DNA of 64,000 nt from Roseovarius sp. MMSF_3350 (GCF_030733425.1 NZ_JASHIZ010000009.1:88747-152746); one strand, 5' to 3'; counted from the stretch's first letter, positions 9,360 to 17,783 are shown. Numbers and translations are program-made. Notes: generated by a model from the sequence alone, not told the origin.

Positions 9360-10906
9360 CGGAATATCTCGATCTTCTGATGTTCGCGGCCCTGGTGGTG
9401 GCGATACTCTCGGGCTTTCCGGTGGCGTTCAGCATCGCCGGTATCGCGGTGCTGTTCGCCTATCTGGGCTGGACGCTGGGCGCGATGGATATCTCGCTTT
9501 TGGGGGCGTTCGGGCAACGGGTGTTCGGGCTGATCTCGAACCAGGTGCTGATCGCCATACCACTTTTCGTATTGATGGGCGCGCTTTTGGAGAAAAGCCG
9601 CATCGCGGAGGAGTTGCTGGACACGATGGGCCGGGCCTGCGGATCGTTGCGTGGCGGGCTTGGTATTTCCGTGATCCTGGTGGGCGCGCTTTTGGCGGCG
9701 TCGACCGGCATCGTGGGGGCGACGGTGGTGGCGATGGGGATGATCGCGCTGCCGACGATGCTGCGCTCTGGGTACAATCCGAGCGTGTCGGCCGGGATCG
9801 TGTGCACCGCGGGAACGCTGGGGCAGATCATCCCGCCCTCGACCCTGCTGATCATCCTCGCCGACGTGATGTCGAATGCCTATCAGCAGGCGCAGTACGA
9901 GCAGGGCAAGTTCTCGGTCGAGGCGCTGTCGGTGGGACAGTTCTTTGCCGCCGCATTGATCCCCGGGTTGGTGCTGGTGTCGCTTTACCTGATCTATGTT
10001 CTGGTGCGCGGTGCGCTGCGCCCGCAGGACATGCCGCCTGCGGACGCGACCATGGCCAAGCCGAGCGGGCGTGAGGTGCTGGGGGCCATCGTGCCGCCCG
10101 TGCTGCTGATCTTTGCTGTGCTGGGCTCGATCCTGGGCGGGTTGGCGACGCCGACCGAGGCCGCCGCCGTGGGGGCGGTGGGCGCGCTTTTGATGTCGGG
10201 CGCGCGGCTGGGGCGGGCGCGCGGTCTGATCCTGTTCGCCGCCGCTGCGCTGATCGTGCTGGCCATCGCGGCGGGGGTGTTTCCGGTGCGGTTGCAACGC
10301 GGTGACCTGGGCGCAGGGTCCTACGTAGCGGGCGGTCTGTATATCCTGTTGGCCGTGATCGGCGTGCTGGGCGTGCTGGCGGCGCTGCGCAACGTACTGA
10401 CAGAGCGGGTGGCGCATGATGCCGTCACCTCGACCATGACGATGACGGCGATGATCTTTGCCACGATCCTGGCCGCGGGAATGTTCTCGCTCGTCTTCAT
10501 CGGGCTGGGCGGCGAGGATCGGGTGGCCTATTGGCTGGCGAACCTGCCGGGCGGGGCGACCGGGGCGCTGATCGTGACGATGATCATCGTCTTCTTCATG
10601 GGCTTCTTCCTCGATTTCGTGGAAATCTCGGTGATCGTGCTGCCGCTGGTGACACCGTCGCTGATCCTCTTGGGGCATGACCCGATCTGGCTGGGGATCA
10701 TCCTGGCGATCAATTTGCAGACGTCCTTTCTGACGCCGCCATTCGGGTTCTCGTTGTTCTATCTGCGAGGTGCTGCGCCGCCGGAGATCACGACCGGCCA
10801 TATCTATCGCGGCGTGATGCCCTTTATCGGGTTGCAGGCGCTGGGCGTCGCCGTGGTTTGGATCTGGCCATCCCTGGCGACGTGGCTGCCGCGCGTGATG
10901 TTCTGA
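9356..10906 (+). CDS. dctM: TRAP transporter large permease subunit (DctM), long form
   Basis: A 516-residue permease that carries the ion-coupled substrate path. Recognisable blocks are GFPVAFSIAGIAVLFAYLG near the N-terminus, IPLFVLMGALLEKS, STGIVGATVVAMGMIALPTM, IIPPSTLLIILADVM and GLATPTEAAAVGAVGAL, with FLTPPFGFSLFYLRGAAPP near the end. Standard DctM proteins are about 425-430 residues. The excess here sits around residues 280-350 and adds roughly two hydrophobic helices between conserved segments. The start is GTG, sharing four bases with the dctQ stop, which couples the two membrane subunits. Confidence 0.92.
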   Translation: MTEYLDLLMFAALVVAILSGFPVAFSIAGIAVLFAYLGWTLGAMDISLLGAFGQRVFGLISNQVLIAIPLFVLMGALLEKSRIAEELLDTMGRACGSLRGGLGISVILVGALLAASTGIVGATVVAMGMIALPTMLRSGYNPSVSAGIVCTAGTLGQIIPPSTLLIILADVMSNAYQQAQYEQGKFSVEALSVGQFFAAALIPGLVLVSLYLIYVLVRGALRPQDMPPADATMAKPSGREVLGAIVPPVLLIFAVLGSILGGLATPTEAAAVGAVGALLMSGARLGRARGLILFAAAALIVLAIAAGVFPVRLQRGDLGAGSYVAGGLYILLAVIGVLGVLAALRNVLTERVAHDAVTSTMTMTAMIFATILAAGMFSLVFIGLGGEDRVAYWLANLPGGATGALIVTMIIVFFMGFFLDFVEISVIVLPLVTPSLILLGHDPIWLGIILAINLQTSFLTPPFGFSLFYLRGAAPPEITTGHIYRGVMPFIGLQALGVAVVWIWPSLATWLPRVMF

Positions 10907-10918
10907 GGCGTCCGCACT

Positions 10919-11989
10919 CTAGAGTGTCACGATGTGGTTGTCCCACGCACAGGCGTGCCGATCGAGCGCCCGGCGTTCGTCGGACCGGACGTCGAACAGG
11001 GCGCCTAGCCCGTCGCTGGCAAGATAGCCCTTGCCGCGTGGGGCGAGGCCGCAAATATCGGCCCGCGAGACGGCGCCGAGAAAGTCGCCCTTATCCGAAA
11101 ACCGGTGCAGCCGGCCGCCGCGGGGCGAGGTGATGGCGAGTTCGCGGCCATCGCCGCTGAAGGCGATGCTGCCGGCATAGCCCTGCATTGCCAGTTCGTC
11201 GGCCAGCGGCGCGGCGGCAAGGGTGGGCTCCTGCCCGATGCGGTGCAGGCCGAGCAGGGGCGTGGCGCTGTCGGGCAGGCCTTCCCATTGCATGGCGAAA
11301 CCCACCAGGCCATCGCCGCGTATGGCAAGGTGCCGGATCGAGCTTTGGTGCAAATCGGGTGGCAGCGTGACCTGCTGGATCGTCTCGCCCGCGAGATCGA
11401 GATAGGTCAGATTGGGGCGCATGGTATCGAGGTTCAGCTTGGTGCGGTCGGCGGGATCTGTGGCGATGCCGCCATTTGCCAAGGCGAGCGTGGTGCCATC
11501 GGGCATGAGCCGCAGGTCATGCGGTCCGATACCGCCGGTGGGAAAGCTGCCGATGCGCGCATAGCCTGCATCCACGTCCCAGATGCCGACTTGGCCTTCG
11601 CTGGTGGCGCTGGCCTGTTCGCTGGTCAGGAGCCTTTTGCCGCCATCGGCAAAGACGCCGTGGCCGTTGAACTGGTTTCCTGCCGGCGGTGTCAGACGGT
11701 GGATCACCTCACCCCGGGCGCAGTCGATCACCAGCGCGAATCTGCCGGGGCGGCGAGCAAAGGCAACGGCTTCGGCCCGGCGGGGATGTCCGGCACCGGC
11801 ATGGCCACGCGCGGGCAGGGGAATGCGGAATGTGGCGTGTCCGTCCGTGTCGAGACCATAGAGTGCAAAGCTTTCATCGCGTTCTTTCGCGGCGGCGAGG
11901 AAGGCGGGATTGCCCGCAGCGGCCCAGCCGAGACGCGGTGCGGTGCCGGCGGCCAGCAGGCTGGCGAGGAAGGTGCGGCGCGTGGTCAT
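10919..11989 (-). CDS. DUF1513 family periplasmic beta-propeller-like protein
   Basis: A 356-residue protein with a twin-arginine signal (MTTRRTFLASLLAAG) and repeated strands typical of the DUF1513 family, such as GHGVFADGGKRLLTSE and GIGPHDLRLMPDGTTLALANGGI. No enzymatic function is established. In many proteobacteria DUF1513 genes sit beside imelysin-like and di-haem cytochrome genes, exactly as here, and the group is linked to iron acquisition. It is last in a leftward four-gene unit, 4 bases after the imelysin gene at 11994-12983. The longer open frame running to 12634 overlaps that gene and is discarded. Confidence 0.85.
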   Translation of the reverse strand: MTTRRTFLASLLAAGTAPRLGWAAAGNPAFLAAAKERDESFALYGLDTDGHATFRIPLPARGHAGAGHPRRAEAVAFARRPGRFALVIDCARGEVIHRLTPPAGNQFNGHGVFADGGKRLLTSEQASATSEGQVGIWDVDAGYARIGSFPTGGIGPHDLRLMPDGTTLALANGGIATDPADRTKLNLDTMRPNLTYLDLAGETIQQVTLPPDLHQSSIRHLAIRGDGLVGFAMQWEGLPDSATPLLGLHRIGQEPTLAAAPLADELAMQGYAGSIAFSGDGRELAITSPRGGRLHRFSDKGDFLGAVSRADICGLAPRGKGYLASDGLGALFDVRSDERRALDRHACAWDNHIVTL

Positions 11990-11993
11990 CGGC

Positions 11994-12983
11994 TCAGTCT
12001 CCGTCCTGGGCGTTGAAGCCCGGCGCGATGCCGAGCGGGGCGCCCACATCTTCGGCGATGGCCTCGTGCAGATCCTCGATGGCCTGTTGCAACACTTCGA
12101 CCCGAAGCCGGCCTTGCGGTGTTTCCACGTCTCTGAAGGTCGGGTCCTCGATATGCGCGGCGACCACTTGAACATGCGCATAGGCCGCGTCGGTGTCCGG
12201 CAGGTCGTGATCGGCCAGCGCGTGGGCGAGGTTGTGCGCGCCTTCGACAGACAAGAGTACGTTCCGCAGGGACCGCCCCGACCGACGTGCCTCGGCCAAT
12301 GCAGGGCGGGGGCGGTCGAACTCACCCATCGGCAGGCCGAGCCGTTTGGTGGTGGTGAATTCCAGCGAGGACAGGATCTGGGTGAAGAGGGCCCGCTGTG
12401 CTTCGGCGAGGGAGAGGTAGTCGGCGTTGCCCGCGTCGCCCGCGCTACGTAGCGTCGCGGCGAAATCGCCGGACCAGTTCGCGTGCAGGGCATCGGCCTG
12501 CCTGGAAAGGTCCGCGGCGATGGTGGCGACAAGGGTGCAGGTATAGCTTTCGGCGCCATAGTCCGAGAAGTCGGGCTCATTGAGCAGCATGTCCAGCGCG
12601 AAAAAGCCGCGCGCGGCGATGGAGACGTCGGCATAGGCGGCGGGGTCCTGCGCCACGGGGTCGGCCTCGGCGATGAGGCGGCTGAGGGTGCGCTGGGTGA
12701 ACCCGCGCGGGTCGGGCCAGAAGCCGATGGAAAGCGCGCCGGTCTCGGACGGGCCGATCCGCAGGTCCGCCACGGGCATCCAGGCGTCGAACGCCTGCTG
12801 GTAGGCGGGGCGGACGGTCTCGGGACGGCAATCGGCCTCCGCCGTCTGCGCGAGTGCTTCGCTTGCCGCGGCGAAATGCTTCAAGCCCGGCAGGATATGC
12901 TGGTCGAGCGCATCGTCGACATCGGCGAGGGCGGGGACGGCCAAGAGGCCGACACCGAGGGCAAGAACGGACAGACGTTTCAC
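11994..12983 (-). CDS. Imelysin-family (peptidase M75-like) periplasmic protein, second paralogue
   Basis: A 329-residue secreted helical protein with a clear signal peptide (MKRLSVLALGVGLLAVPALA). The imelysin fold is present as repeated helical blocks, including DLRIGPSETGALSIGFWPDP and the region VEGAHNLAHALADHD. In classical imelysins a GxHxxE motif marks a probable metal site; here the aligned segment appears to read GAHNLA, without the Glu. Members of this family act in bacterial iron uptake, though peptidase activity is doubtful. Its ATG overlaps the stop of the di-haem gene by 4 bases, and it is third in the leftward operon starting at 15861. Confidence 0.85.
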   Translation of the reverse strand: MKRLSVLALGVGLLAVPALADVDDALDQHILPGLKHFAAASEALAQTAEADCRPETVRPAYQQAFDAWMPVADLRIGPSETGALSIGFWPDPRGFTQRTLSRLIAEADPVAQDPAAYADVSIAARGFFALDMLLNEPDFSDYGAESYTCTLVATIAADLSRQADALHANWSGDFAATLRSAGDAGNADYLSLAEAQRALFTQILSSLEFTTTKRLGLPMGEFDRPRPALAEARRSGRSLRNVLLSVEGAHNLAHALADHDLPDTDAAYAHVQVVAAHIEDPTFRDVETPQGRLRVEVLQQAIEDLHEAIAEDVGAPLGIAPGFNAQDGD

Positions 12984-14542
12984 AGGCTCTCCAGAAATCG
13001 GATCAGGGCGGCGCGGTCTTCGGGCGGCATTTGCACCACGCGGTCGCGGGCCGTCCGGGCCTCGCCGTCATGCCAGAGGACCGCTTCGAGCAAGGACCGG
13101 GCCCGGCCATCATGCAGGAAGTTGGTGTGGCCCGAAACCGTTTCGGTCAGACCCACGCCCCAGAGCGGCGCGGTGCGCCATTCGGTGCCGCCCGCGCGCC
13201 CCTCGGGGCGGTTGTCGGCAAGGCCCGGGCCCATGTCGTGCAGCAGCAGGTCGGTATAGGGCCAGATCAGCTGAAAGCTGGCGGGGTTCTCGCCCTTCAG
13301 GCGGTGGGTGACGTGGTTGGGGCGATGACAGGCCGCGCAGCCGGTCTCGAAGAACACGCGACGCCCTGCCAGCACCTGCGGGTCGTTCACGTCGCGCCGG
13401 GCCGGCACGCCAAGCGTGCGGCTGTAGAACGTGACGAGATCGAGGCCGGCCTCGTCGATTTCGAACCCGCCCTGTTCGAGGTCGCCGCCATGCAACGCGG
13501 CGGTGCAGTCGGTCTGCGCGTCGGTGCAGTCACCAGATCCGGCGCGGTGGATGGGGTTGGAGATGCCGATATCCCCGGCAAAGGCGCTGGCGACCTGTTC
13601 AAGGATGGTTGGGTTGCCCGCCTTCAGCCCGAACCGACCCAGCATCGGTTGGTCGTGGACGTCGGACCAGACGATCTGTGCGCGGCCGGAAATGCCGTCG
13701 CCATCTGCATCTTCGGGGTCGGCAAGGCGGAGGATGTCCTGCGCCGGGATCGCCTCGAGCAGGCCCATGCCGATCATCTGCGGCGCCACGCGGGGGCTGA
13801 GCATCGCGCCGTCGGCGAGCGGGCCGTAGCCAAGGTCGGCGGCACGGTAGGTGGGCTGGCGCAGAGAGGCGGTCTGCCCGCCCGAGAGCGGCACGGTGAC
13901 CTCGTCATAGGTGACCTTGAGCCGGTATTCGGGGGCGTGGCCGGGCAGGCTGAAATCCTGCAACTGCGTGCCGTAGGTGGGGTCGGGCGCGGTTGGGTGA
14001 GTGCCTGCGATGAACGTCTCGACCTCCTGCGGGGACGCGGCGGGGACCGAAATGCGCAGGAACATCGAGACGGCGCTGTCGTCGGGGCCTTCGGGCGGAT
14101 GGCCGCGCCCGTCCTTGAGGTGGCAGCGCTGGCACGAGCGGGCGTTGTAGAGAGGGCCGAGGCCATCCGACGCGATGGTCGAGGCGGGCGGCGAGACCCA
14201 GAGCCGGCGGAAAAGGCCGTTGCCGACGCGAAAGTCGAGCTCCTGCGCGAAGGTCAGGTTGGCGGCGGGCTGGGAAAACGCGTCGGGTGTGGTGCGGACG
14301 CGGACGGTCTGTGCCCCGGCGGCGTTTTCCTCGAAGGTCCAGGGGGTGGAGAAATCCTGCGGCAGGGCGGTGACATCGGCAATGCGCGCACGTTCGGCGG
14401 CAGTGCGTGGTACGATATCGAGGTGCGGGTCGGTTAAGCCGTCCCAGGGCGGCGCTGCGCTGTCGCCAGCGTGTGCGAGGGGGAGCGCGGTGAGGACGAG
14501 CGCCGCCGCGAGGGGCAGCCGGGCAACGGGTTTGACGATCAT
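12980..14542 (-). CDS. Di-haem oxidoreductase family protein (DHOR/thiol oxidoreductase-like c-type cytochrome)
   Basis: A 520-residue exported cytochrome. A signal peptide (PLAAALVLTALPLAHA) is followed by two c-type haem sites: CQRCH at residues 137-141 and CAACH near residue 400, the latter in FETGCAACHRPNHVTH. The C-terminal HTNFLHDGRARSLLEAVLWH is typical of the DHOR/MauG-like group. It probably handles electrons in the periplasm, perhaps reducing or oxidising iron for the flanking imelysins; that role is inference from context. The ATG at 14540-14542 places the signal peptide correctly, whereas the longer frame adds 20 implausible residues. Its stop overlaps the next gene's start. Confidence 0.88.
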   Translation of the reverse strand: MIVKPVARLPLAAALVLTALPLAHAGDSAAPPWDGLTDPHLDIVPRTAAERARIADVTALPQDFSTPWTFEENAAGAQTVRVRTTPDAFSQPAANLTFAQELDFRVGNGLFRRLWVSPPASTIASDGLGPLYNARSCQRCHLKDGRGHPPEGPDDSAVSMFLRISVPAASPQEVETFIAGTHPTAPDPTYGTQLQDFSLPGHAPEYRLKVTYDEVTVPLSGGQTASLRQPTYRAADLGYGPLADGAMLSPRVAPQMIGMGLLEAIPAQDILRLADPEDADGDGISGRAQIVWSDVHDQPMLGRFGLKAGNPTILEQVASAFAGDIGISNPIHRAGSGDCTDAQTDCTAALHGGDLEQGGFEIDEAGLDLVTFYSRTLGVPARRDVNDPQVLAGRRVFFETGCAACHRPNHVTHRLKGENPASFQLIWPYTDLLLHDMGPGLADNRPEGRAGGTEWRTAPLWGVGLTETVSGHTNFLHDGRARSLLEAVLWHDGEARTARDRVVQMPPEDRAALIRFLESL

Positions 14543-14598
14543 GGCGGACGGCTGTGAACGGGCGGGAGGTGCAACGCGCGCCCTCCCGCGTGAGGGTC

Positions 14599-15861
14599 TC
14601 ACTGGAAGACGGCAGAGGGATTGTCGAGGCTGTCGGAACCTTCGATCGCGATTTCGTCAAGGTTCAGGGCCGAGACGACACGCTCGATCGAACGCGTTTG
14701 CGCGATCAGGCCGTCGACGCCGCCCATGATCAGCGCCTCGCCGCCTTCATCGCCACGGGCGAGCATCTGGTCGTAGGCAAAGCCCGCCTCGGCTGCCGTC
14801 TTGATGCGGCCAAGCGCCAACACGGCCTGGGACAGACGGGTGCGCATTTCCTGGTCAAGCTCGGCGTTGTCGGTGGCCACCAGATCGGACAGGGAGGGGC
14901 CGGAGACACTAGTGCCGTCGGTGCGGATGTATTCGCCCAGATAGACGTTGCGGATGCCGACACCGTTGTAGAAGTGGTCGTTGTGGGTGTTGTCTGCAAA
15001 GCAGGAATGCTCTTCCTCGGGGTCGTTGAGCATCAAGCCGAGGCGCATCCGCTCGCCCGCCGTTTCGCCGTAGCTGAGGCTGCCCATGCCGGTCAGGATG
15101 CTGGAAAGCCCTGCCGTTTCGTCCTGCATCAGGGCGGTGCGGGCGGCGCCGTCTTCGGCCCACTGCGCGGCCATCCATTCGAGGTCGGACACCAGAAGAT
15201 CGGTGGCCGCCGACAGATACGCGGCGCGGCGGTCGCAATTGCCGTGGGTGCAGTCCTCGCCCTCGGCATAGTCGGTCCAGGGGCGGTCGCCCGCGCCGGG
15301 CTCGTGCCCGTTTAGGTCCTGCCCCCAGAGCAGGAATTCGATCGCGTGATAGCCGGTGGCAACATTGGCCTCGATCCCGTCCGCCTCGTGCAGGGTGTCT
15401 TCGAGAAGGGCAGGCGTAATCTCGGTGGCGTCGATTTCCTTGCCTGACAGTGTGAAGGTGGGGTTGGCGATGACGTTGAGCGCGGCCAGCTGGTTGGCAT
15501 CGGTCGGGCCACCATAGGCGCCGTCGACATAGTCGATCAGACCTTCGTCCAGCGGCCAGGCGTTCACCTTGCCCTCCCAGTCGTCGACGATGGCATTGCC
15601 GAAGCGGAAGACCTCGGTCTGCTGATAGGGGACGCGGGCGGCAAGCCATGCGGCACGGGCCGCCTGCATGGTGTCAGCCGACGGCGTATCGATCAGCGCG
15701 GTCACGGCCTGTCGCAGAGCCTGGGCGGAGGCGAGGCTGTCGGCATAATTGGCCTGCGCGATGTCGGCATAGGTATCCAGAACTTCGGCGGCGCTTTGGG
15801 CCTGGGCAGTGCCGCCAAGGCACAGGGCGATGGCTGTTGCGGCCGGCAGGAGACGTGGCAT
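14599..15861 (-). CDS. Imelysin-family iron-regulated protein (IrpA-like)
   Basis: A 420-residue exported imelysin/insulin-cleaving membrane protease family member. The signal peptide MPRLLPAATAIALCLGG ends at AQAQ. The hallmark GxHxxE motif is intact as GYHAIEFLLWGQD, and the Cys-containing blocks EEEHSCFADNTHNDHFYNG and EGEDCTHGNCDRR match the IrpA-like subgroup linked to iron acquisition. It is first in the leftward operon with the di-haem protein, a second imelysin and DUF1513. AAGGATCC precedes the ATG at 15861; in-frame codons further upstream run through the promoter. A candidate iron-response box lies 73 bases upstream, so expression should rise when iron is scarce. Confidence 0.9.
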   Translation of the reverse strand: MPRLLPAATAIALCLGGTAQAQSAAEVLDTYADIAQANYADSLASAQALRQAVTALIDTPSADTMQAARAAWLAARVPYQQTEVFRFGNAIVDDWEGKVNAWPLDEGLIDYVDGAYGGPTDANQLAALNVIANPTFTLSGKEIDATEITPALLEDTLHEADGIEANVATGYHAIEFLLWGQDLNGHEPGAGDRPWTDYAEGEDCTHGNCDRRAAYLSAATDLLVSDLEWMAAQWAEDGAARTALMQDETAGLSSILTGMGSLSYGETAGERMRLGLMLNDPEEEHSCFADNTHNDHFYNGVGIRNVYLGEYIRTDGTSVSGPSLSDLVATDNAELDQEMRTRLSQAVLALGRIKTAAEAGFAYDQMLARGDEGGEALIMGGVDGLIAQTRSIERVVSALNLDEIAIEGSDSLDNPSAVFQ

Positions 15862-15933
15862 GGGAGGATCCTTCGATTGTCGCATCGGTCGAGCCGGGTC
15901 AAAAGCGCCGGGAATCGACTGTTCGACAATAGT

Positions 15934-15950
15934 CTGACTGAAATTGTCGG
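15934..15950. promoter_or_regulatory. Candidate iron-response box upstream of the imelysin operon
   Basis: The 17-mer CTGACTGAAATTGTCGG is nearly the same as two others in the window, at 17728-17744 (reverse strand) and 23117-23133. All three share TGA-N9-TCGG, close to the TGA-N9-TCA core of the RirA/Iron-Rhodo type of box in alphaproteobacteria. It sits 73 bases upstream of the imelysin start. The regulator is inferred. Confidence 0.55.
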
Positions 15951-16094
15951 GATTCACAATTCCCGATTTAAAAAGTCAACTTTTGCACGCGGGGATCGGG
16001 CATGCGGCCGGACGGCAGGCTGCCGCCGCCCGGCAGGACGCGAAGAAGTGCGAGGGACCGGCCGGGACGCTGGAGCGTCGCGGCGCGGCAGGTC

Positions 16095-16565
16095 TCAGCG
16101 CAGGTGGGCGCGCAGCATCCAGGCGAATTTCTCGTGCGCCTGGCCGCGCGCGATGCACAGATCCTCGGTTAGCGTATCGCCATGCTTGGCGGCCAGTTCC
16201 CCGGCGCCGGCGAGAGTTTCGGCGAGGGTTTCCTGGGCCTCTTTCATGAGGCGGATCATCTCTTCGGCGGCGGGCGTGCCTTCCGCCTCGGGGACCTTGG
16301 ACCGCTTGATCATACCGGCCAGCATGCCTTCGGCGTGACCGTCAAGCGCTTTGATCCGCTCGGCCAGGTCGTCCTGCGCCACGAAGTGATCCTCGTAGAT
16401 CGTCTGGAACAGCTCATGCAGCGGGCCGAAGGCCATGCCGGTGACGTTCCAGTGAAAATTCTGGGCCAGCATCGTTGTCACGGCGGTTTCCGCGACGCAC
16501 TGGTTGAGAGCCTCGGCAATCTGCGCATTGGCATCGGTCGAAAGAGATTGTGCCGTTTCGGTCAT
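16095..16565 (-). CDS. dps: Dps family ferritin-like DNA-protecting protein
   Basis: A 156-residue Dps protein that stores iron and detoxifies peroxide as a dodecamer. The inter-subunit ferroxidase ligands fit the family spacing: His38 in NFHWNVTG, His50, Asp65 and Glu69 in QDDLAER. Length is typical. The ATG follows a CTAGGAGGCGAGA ribosome site. A perfect Irr-type ICE repeat lies about 95 bases upstream, fitting iron-dependent control of an iron-storage protein. It sits between the imelysin operon and the hemP region, in the same orientation. Confidence 0.93.
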   Translation of the reverse strand: MTETAQSLSTDANAQIAEALNQCVAETAVTTMLAQNFHWNVTGMAFGPLHELFQTIYEDHFVAQDDLAERIKALDGHAEGMLAGMIKRSKVPEAEGTPAAEEMIRLMKEAQETLAETLAGAGELAAKHGDTLTEDLCIARGQAHEKFAWMLRAHLR

Positions 16566-16659
16566 TCTCGCCTCCTAGGTTGTTAGGGAGTTTTGCTGGC
16601 TGGCAATTGGCTGGCTTGCAGGCTGAAGATAGGGCCTGAACCAGCATTCGGCAAGATAC

Positions 16660-16676
16660 TTTAGAATCTTTCTAAA
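16660..16676. promoter_or_regulatory. ICE box (Irr-type operator) upstream of dps
   Basis: TTTAGAA-TCT-TTCTAAA is a perfect inverted repeat with 7-base arms and a 3-base spacer. It matches the iron control element recognised by Irr in alphaproteobacteria. It lies 95 bases upstream of the dps ATG and physically includes the stop codon (16672-16674) of the preceding gene on the same strand. Irr commonly represses iron-storage genes under low iron. Confidence 0.75.
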
Positions 16677-17094
16677 TCTGAGAAAAATTGTCAGCCACAT
16701 AGCCCAGGAGAAAGACGAGATTGCGGTGCGCATGCTTGGGGACGCGGGAATGCAGCAAGAAGGTGCAGCTGGCCGTGTCGCCGGTCTGGAGGCTGTGGGC
16801 GAGGGCCAGGAGCCAGTCCTCGTCGAATGAGGTTTCGGGTTCGCCGGCACGGAACAGGATCGGCCGGCGGCCGAGCGCCTGCGACAGGCAGCGCATCAGC
16901 ACGTCCGACGCCGCCTGCGTGGCGACATCGCGGTTCACCGACAGTGCCGCGCAGGCGCCGAAGAGGTCGACATAGCTTTTGCACCGCGCGTCGCGGGCGG
17001 CGTGGCGCAGGTGGTCGAGCAGAGGCGTGTGGCCTGTCTCGGTCCGCTTGTCATGCAAGCCGTCATAGTGGGGGAGTCGCAGTGCTGAGGTCAT
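16672..17094 (-). CDS. Hypothetical protein in the iron island
   Basis: A 140-residue protein that I do not recognise. It has no signal peptide or membrane segment. The composition suggests mainly helices, with segments such as LLDHLRHAARDARCKSYVD and AASDVLMRCLSQALGRRP, four Cys, and a C-terminal HSRVPKHAHRNLVFLLGYV rich in His and basic residues. Codon use matches its neighbours. It lies downstream of hemP and a DUF1289 gene on the same strand and upstream of dps, and its stop codon falls inside the Irr-type box. A link to iron or haem handling is inference from position only. Confidence 0.75.
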   Translation of the reverse strand: MTSALRLPHYDGLHDKRTETGHTPLLDHLRHAARDARCKSYVDLFGACAALSVNRDVATQAASDVLMRCLSQALGRRPILFRAGEPETSFDEDWLLALAHSLQTGDTASCTFLLHSRVPKHAHRNLVFLLGYVADNFSQI

Positions 17095-17162
17095 GAGCGG
17101 TCGATTGTCCTACGATCTGGTCTTGTGTCATTCGCGATGTACGGCGTGGGGATGCGCCCGCC

Positions 17163-17423
17163 TCAGGCGGCCTTGCCGCCTTCGATCGCGGTGAGCGTCA
17201 CTTTCTTCTTGCGGCATTTCTTGGCATAGGCGGCCTCCCAATGCTTGTAGCGGCCCATCACCGCCTGCTGCGCCACCAGAAGTTCGACGAAGGCTTCGCG
17301 CTGTTTGTCCTTTTTAAGCTGCTTGAAGAGGCTTTTCTGAGCCTTGGTCATCGAGCAGCCGATGCAGTGGCCTTCGCGTTTGAACTTGCAGACGTCGATG
17401 CAGGGACTTGGGACTTTCGGCAT
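17163..17423 (-). CDS. DUF1289 domain protein
   Basis: An 86-residue protein with the DUF1289 signature: SPCIDVCKFKREGHCIGC near residue 6, giving four Cys in a C-x3-C-x7-C-x2-C pattern likely to bind a metal or Fe-S cluster. The rest is strongly basic (KSLFKQLKKDKQRE, KKCRKKK). Function is unknown. A second DUF1289 protein is encoded at 27678-27914. It lies 49 bases downstream of hemP and may be co-transcribed with it. Confidence 0.85.
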   Translation of the reverse strand: MPKVPSPCIDVCKFKREGHCIGCSMTKAQKSLFKQLKKDKQREAFVELLVAQQAVMGRYKHWEAAYAKKCRKKKVTLTAIEGGKAA

Positions 17424-17472
17424 GGGGCCTCGCTGGAGTGTGGCTGGGTCTGAAGTGGATCGGGATCGGGGG

Positions 17473-17640
17473 TCACTTGGTCAGGATCAGGTTGCCGGCT
17501 TGGGTGATGCGCAGGGTGTAGACCTGGCCGTCGAGGGCGATGTTGGCGGTGACGCCGTTGGGAACCAGATCGCGGGCATCGTGAGTGGCGATGCCGGACG
17601 TGTCCGGTGCGGGGCTCGAGGCGGGCTCAGTTGTCGTCAT
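17473..17640 (-). CDS. hemP: Hemin uptake protein HemP
   Basis: A 55-residue protein whose C-terminal half, DARDLVPNGVTANIALDGQV then YTLRITQAGNLILTK, is the HemP family signature (small beta-rich domain ending in a lysine). HemP proteins accompany haem uptake systems; in some bacteria they activate the outer-membrane receptor gene. The ATG at 17638-17640 follows GGAAAGG at a suitable distance. It is a separate unit just beyond the hmu operon, with a candidate iron box 88 bases upstream. It is short enough to be missed by length-filtered gene calling. Confidence 0.88.
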   Translation of the reverse strand: MTTTEPASSPAPDTSGIATHDARDLVPNGVTANIALDGQVYTLRITQAGNLILTK

Positions 17641-17727
17641 GCAGCAACCTTTCCGGTGGCCTCCTGCGTGGTGCGGCCAAAAGAAACCCGACCTTTCGAG
17701 TCGGGATTTAACCGTTCGTACCTTATT

Positions 17728-17744
17728 CCGATTGTTTCAGTCAA
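17728..17744. promoter_or_regulatory. Candidate iron-response box upstream of hemP
   Basis: The 17-mer CCGATTGTTTCAGTCAA is, on the reverse strand, TTGACTGAAACAATCGG, the same TGA-N9-TCG motif as at 15934 and 23117. It lies 88 bases upstream of the hemP ATG and 40 bases past the end of the haem operon's last gene. Confidence 0.55.
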
Positions 17745-17783
17745 GAAAGGTTGTGAGACAGGTGGGCATACAGGCGCGAGGAA

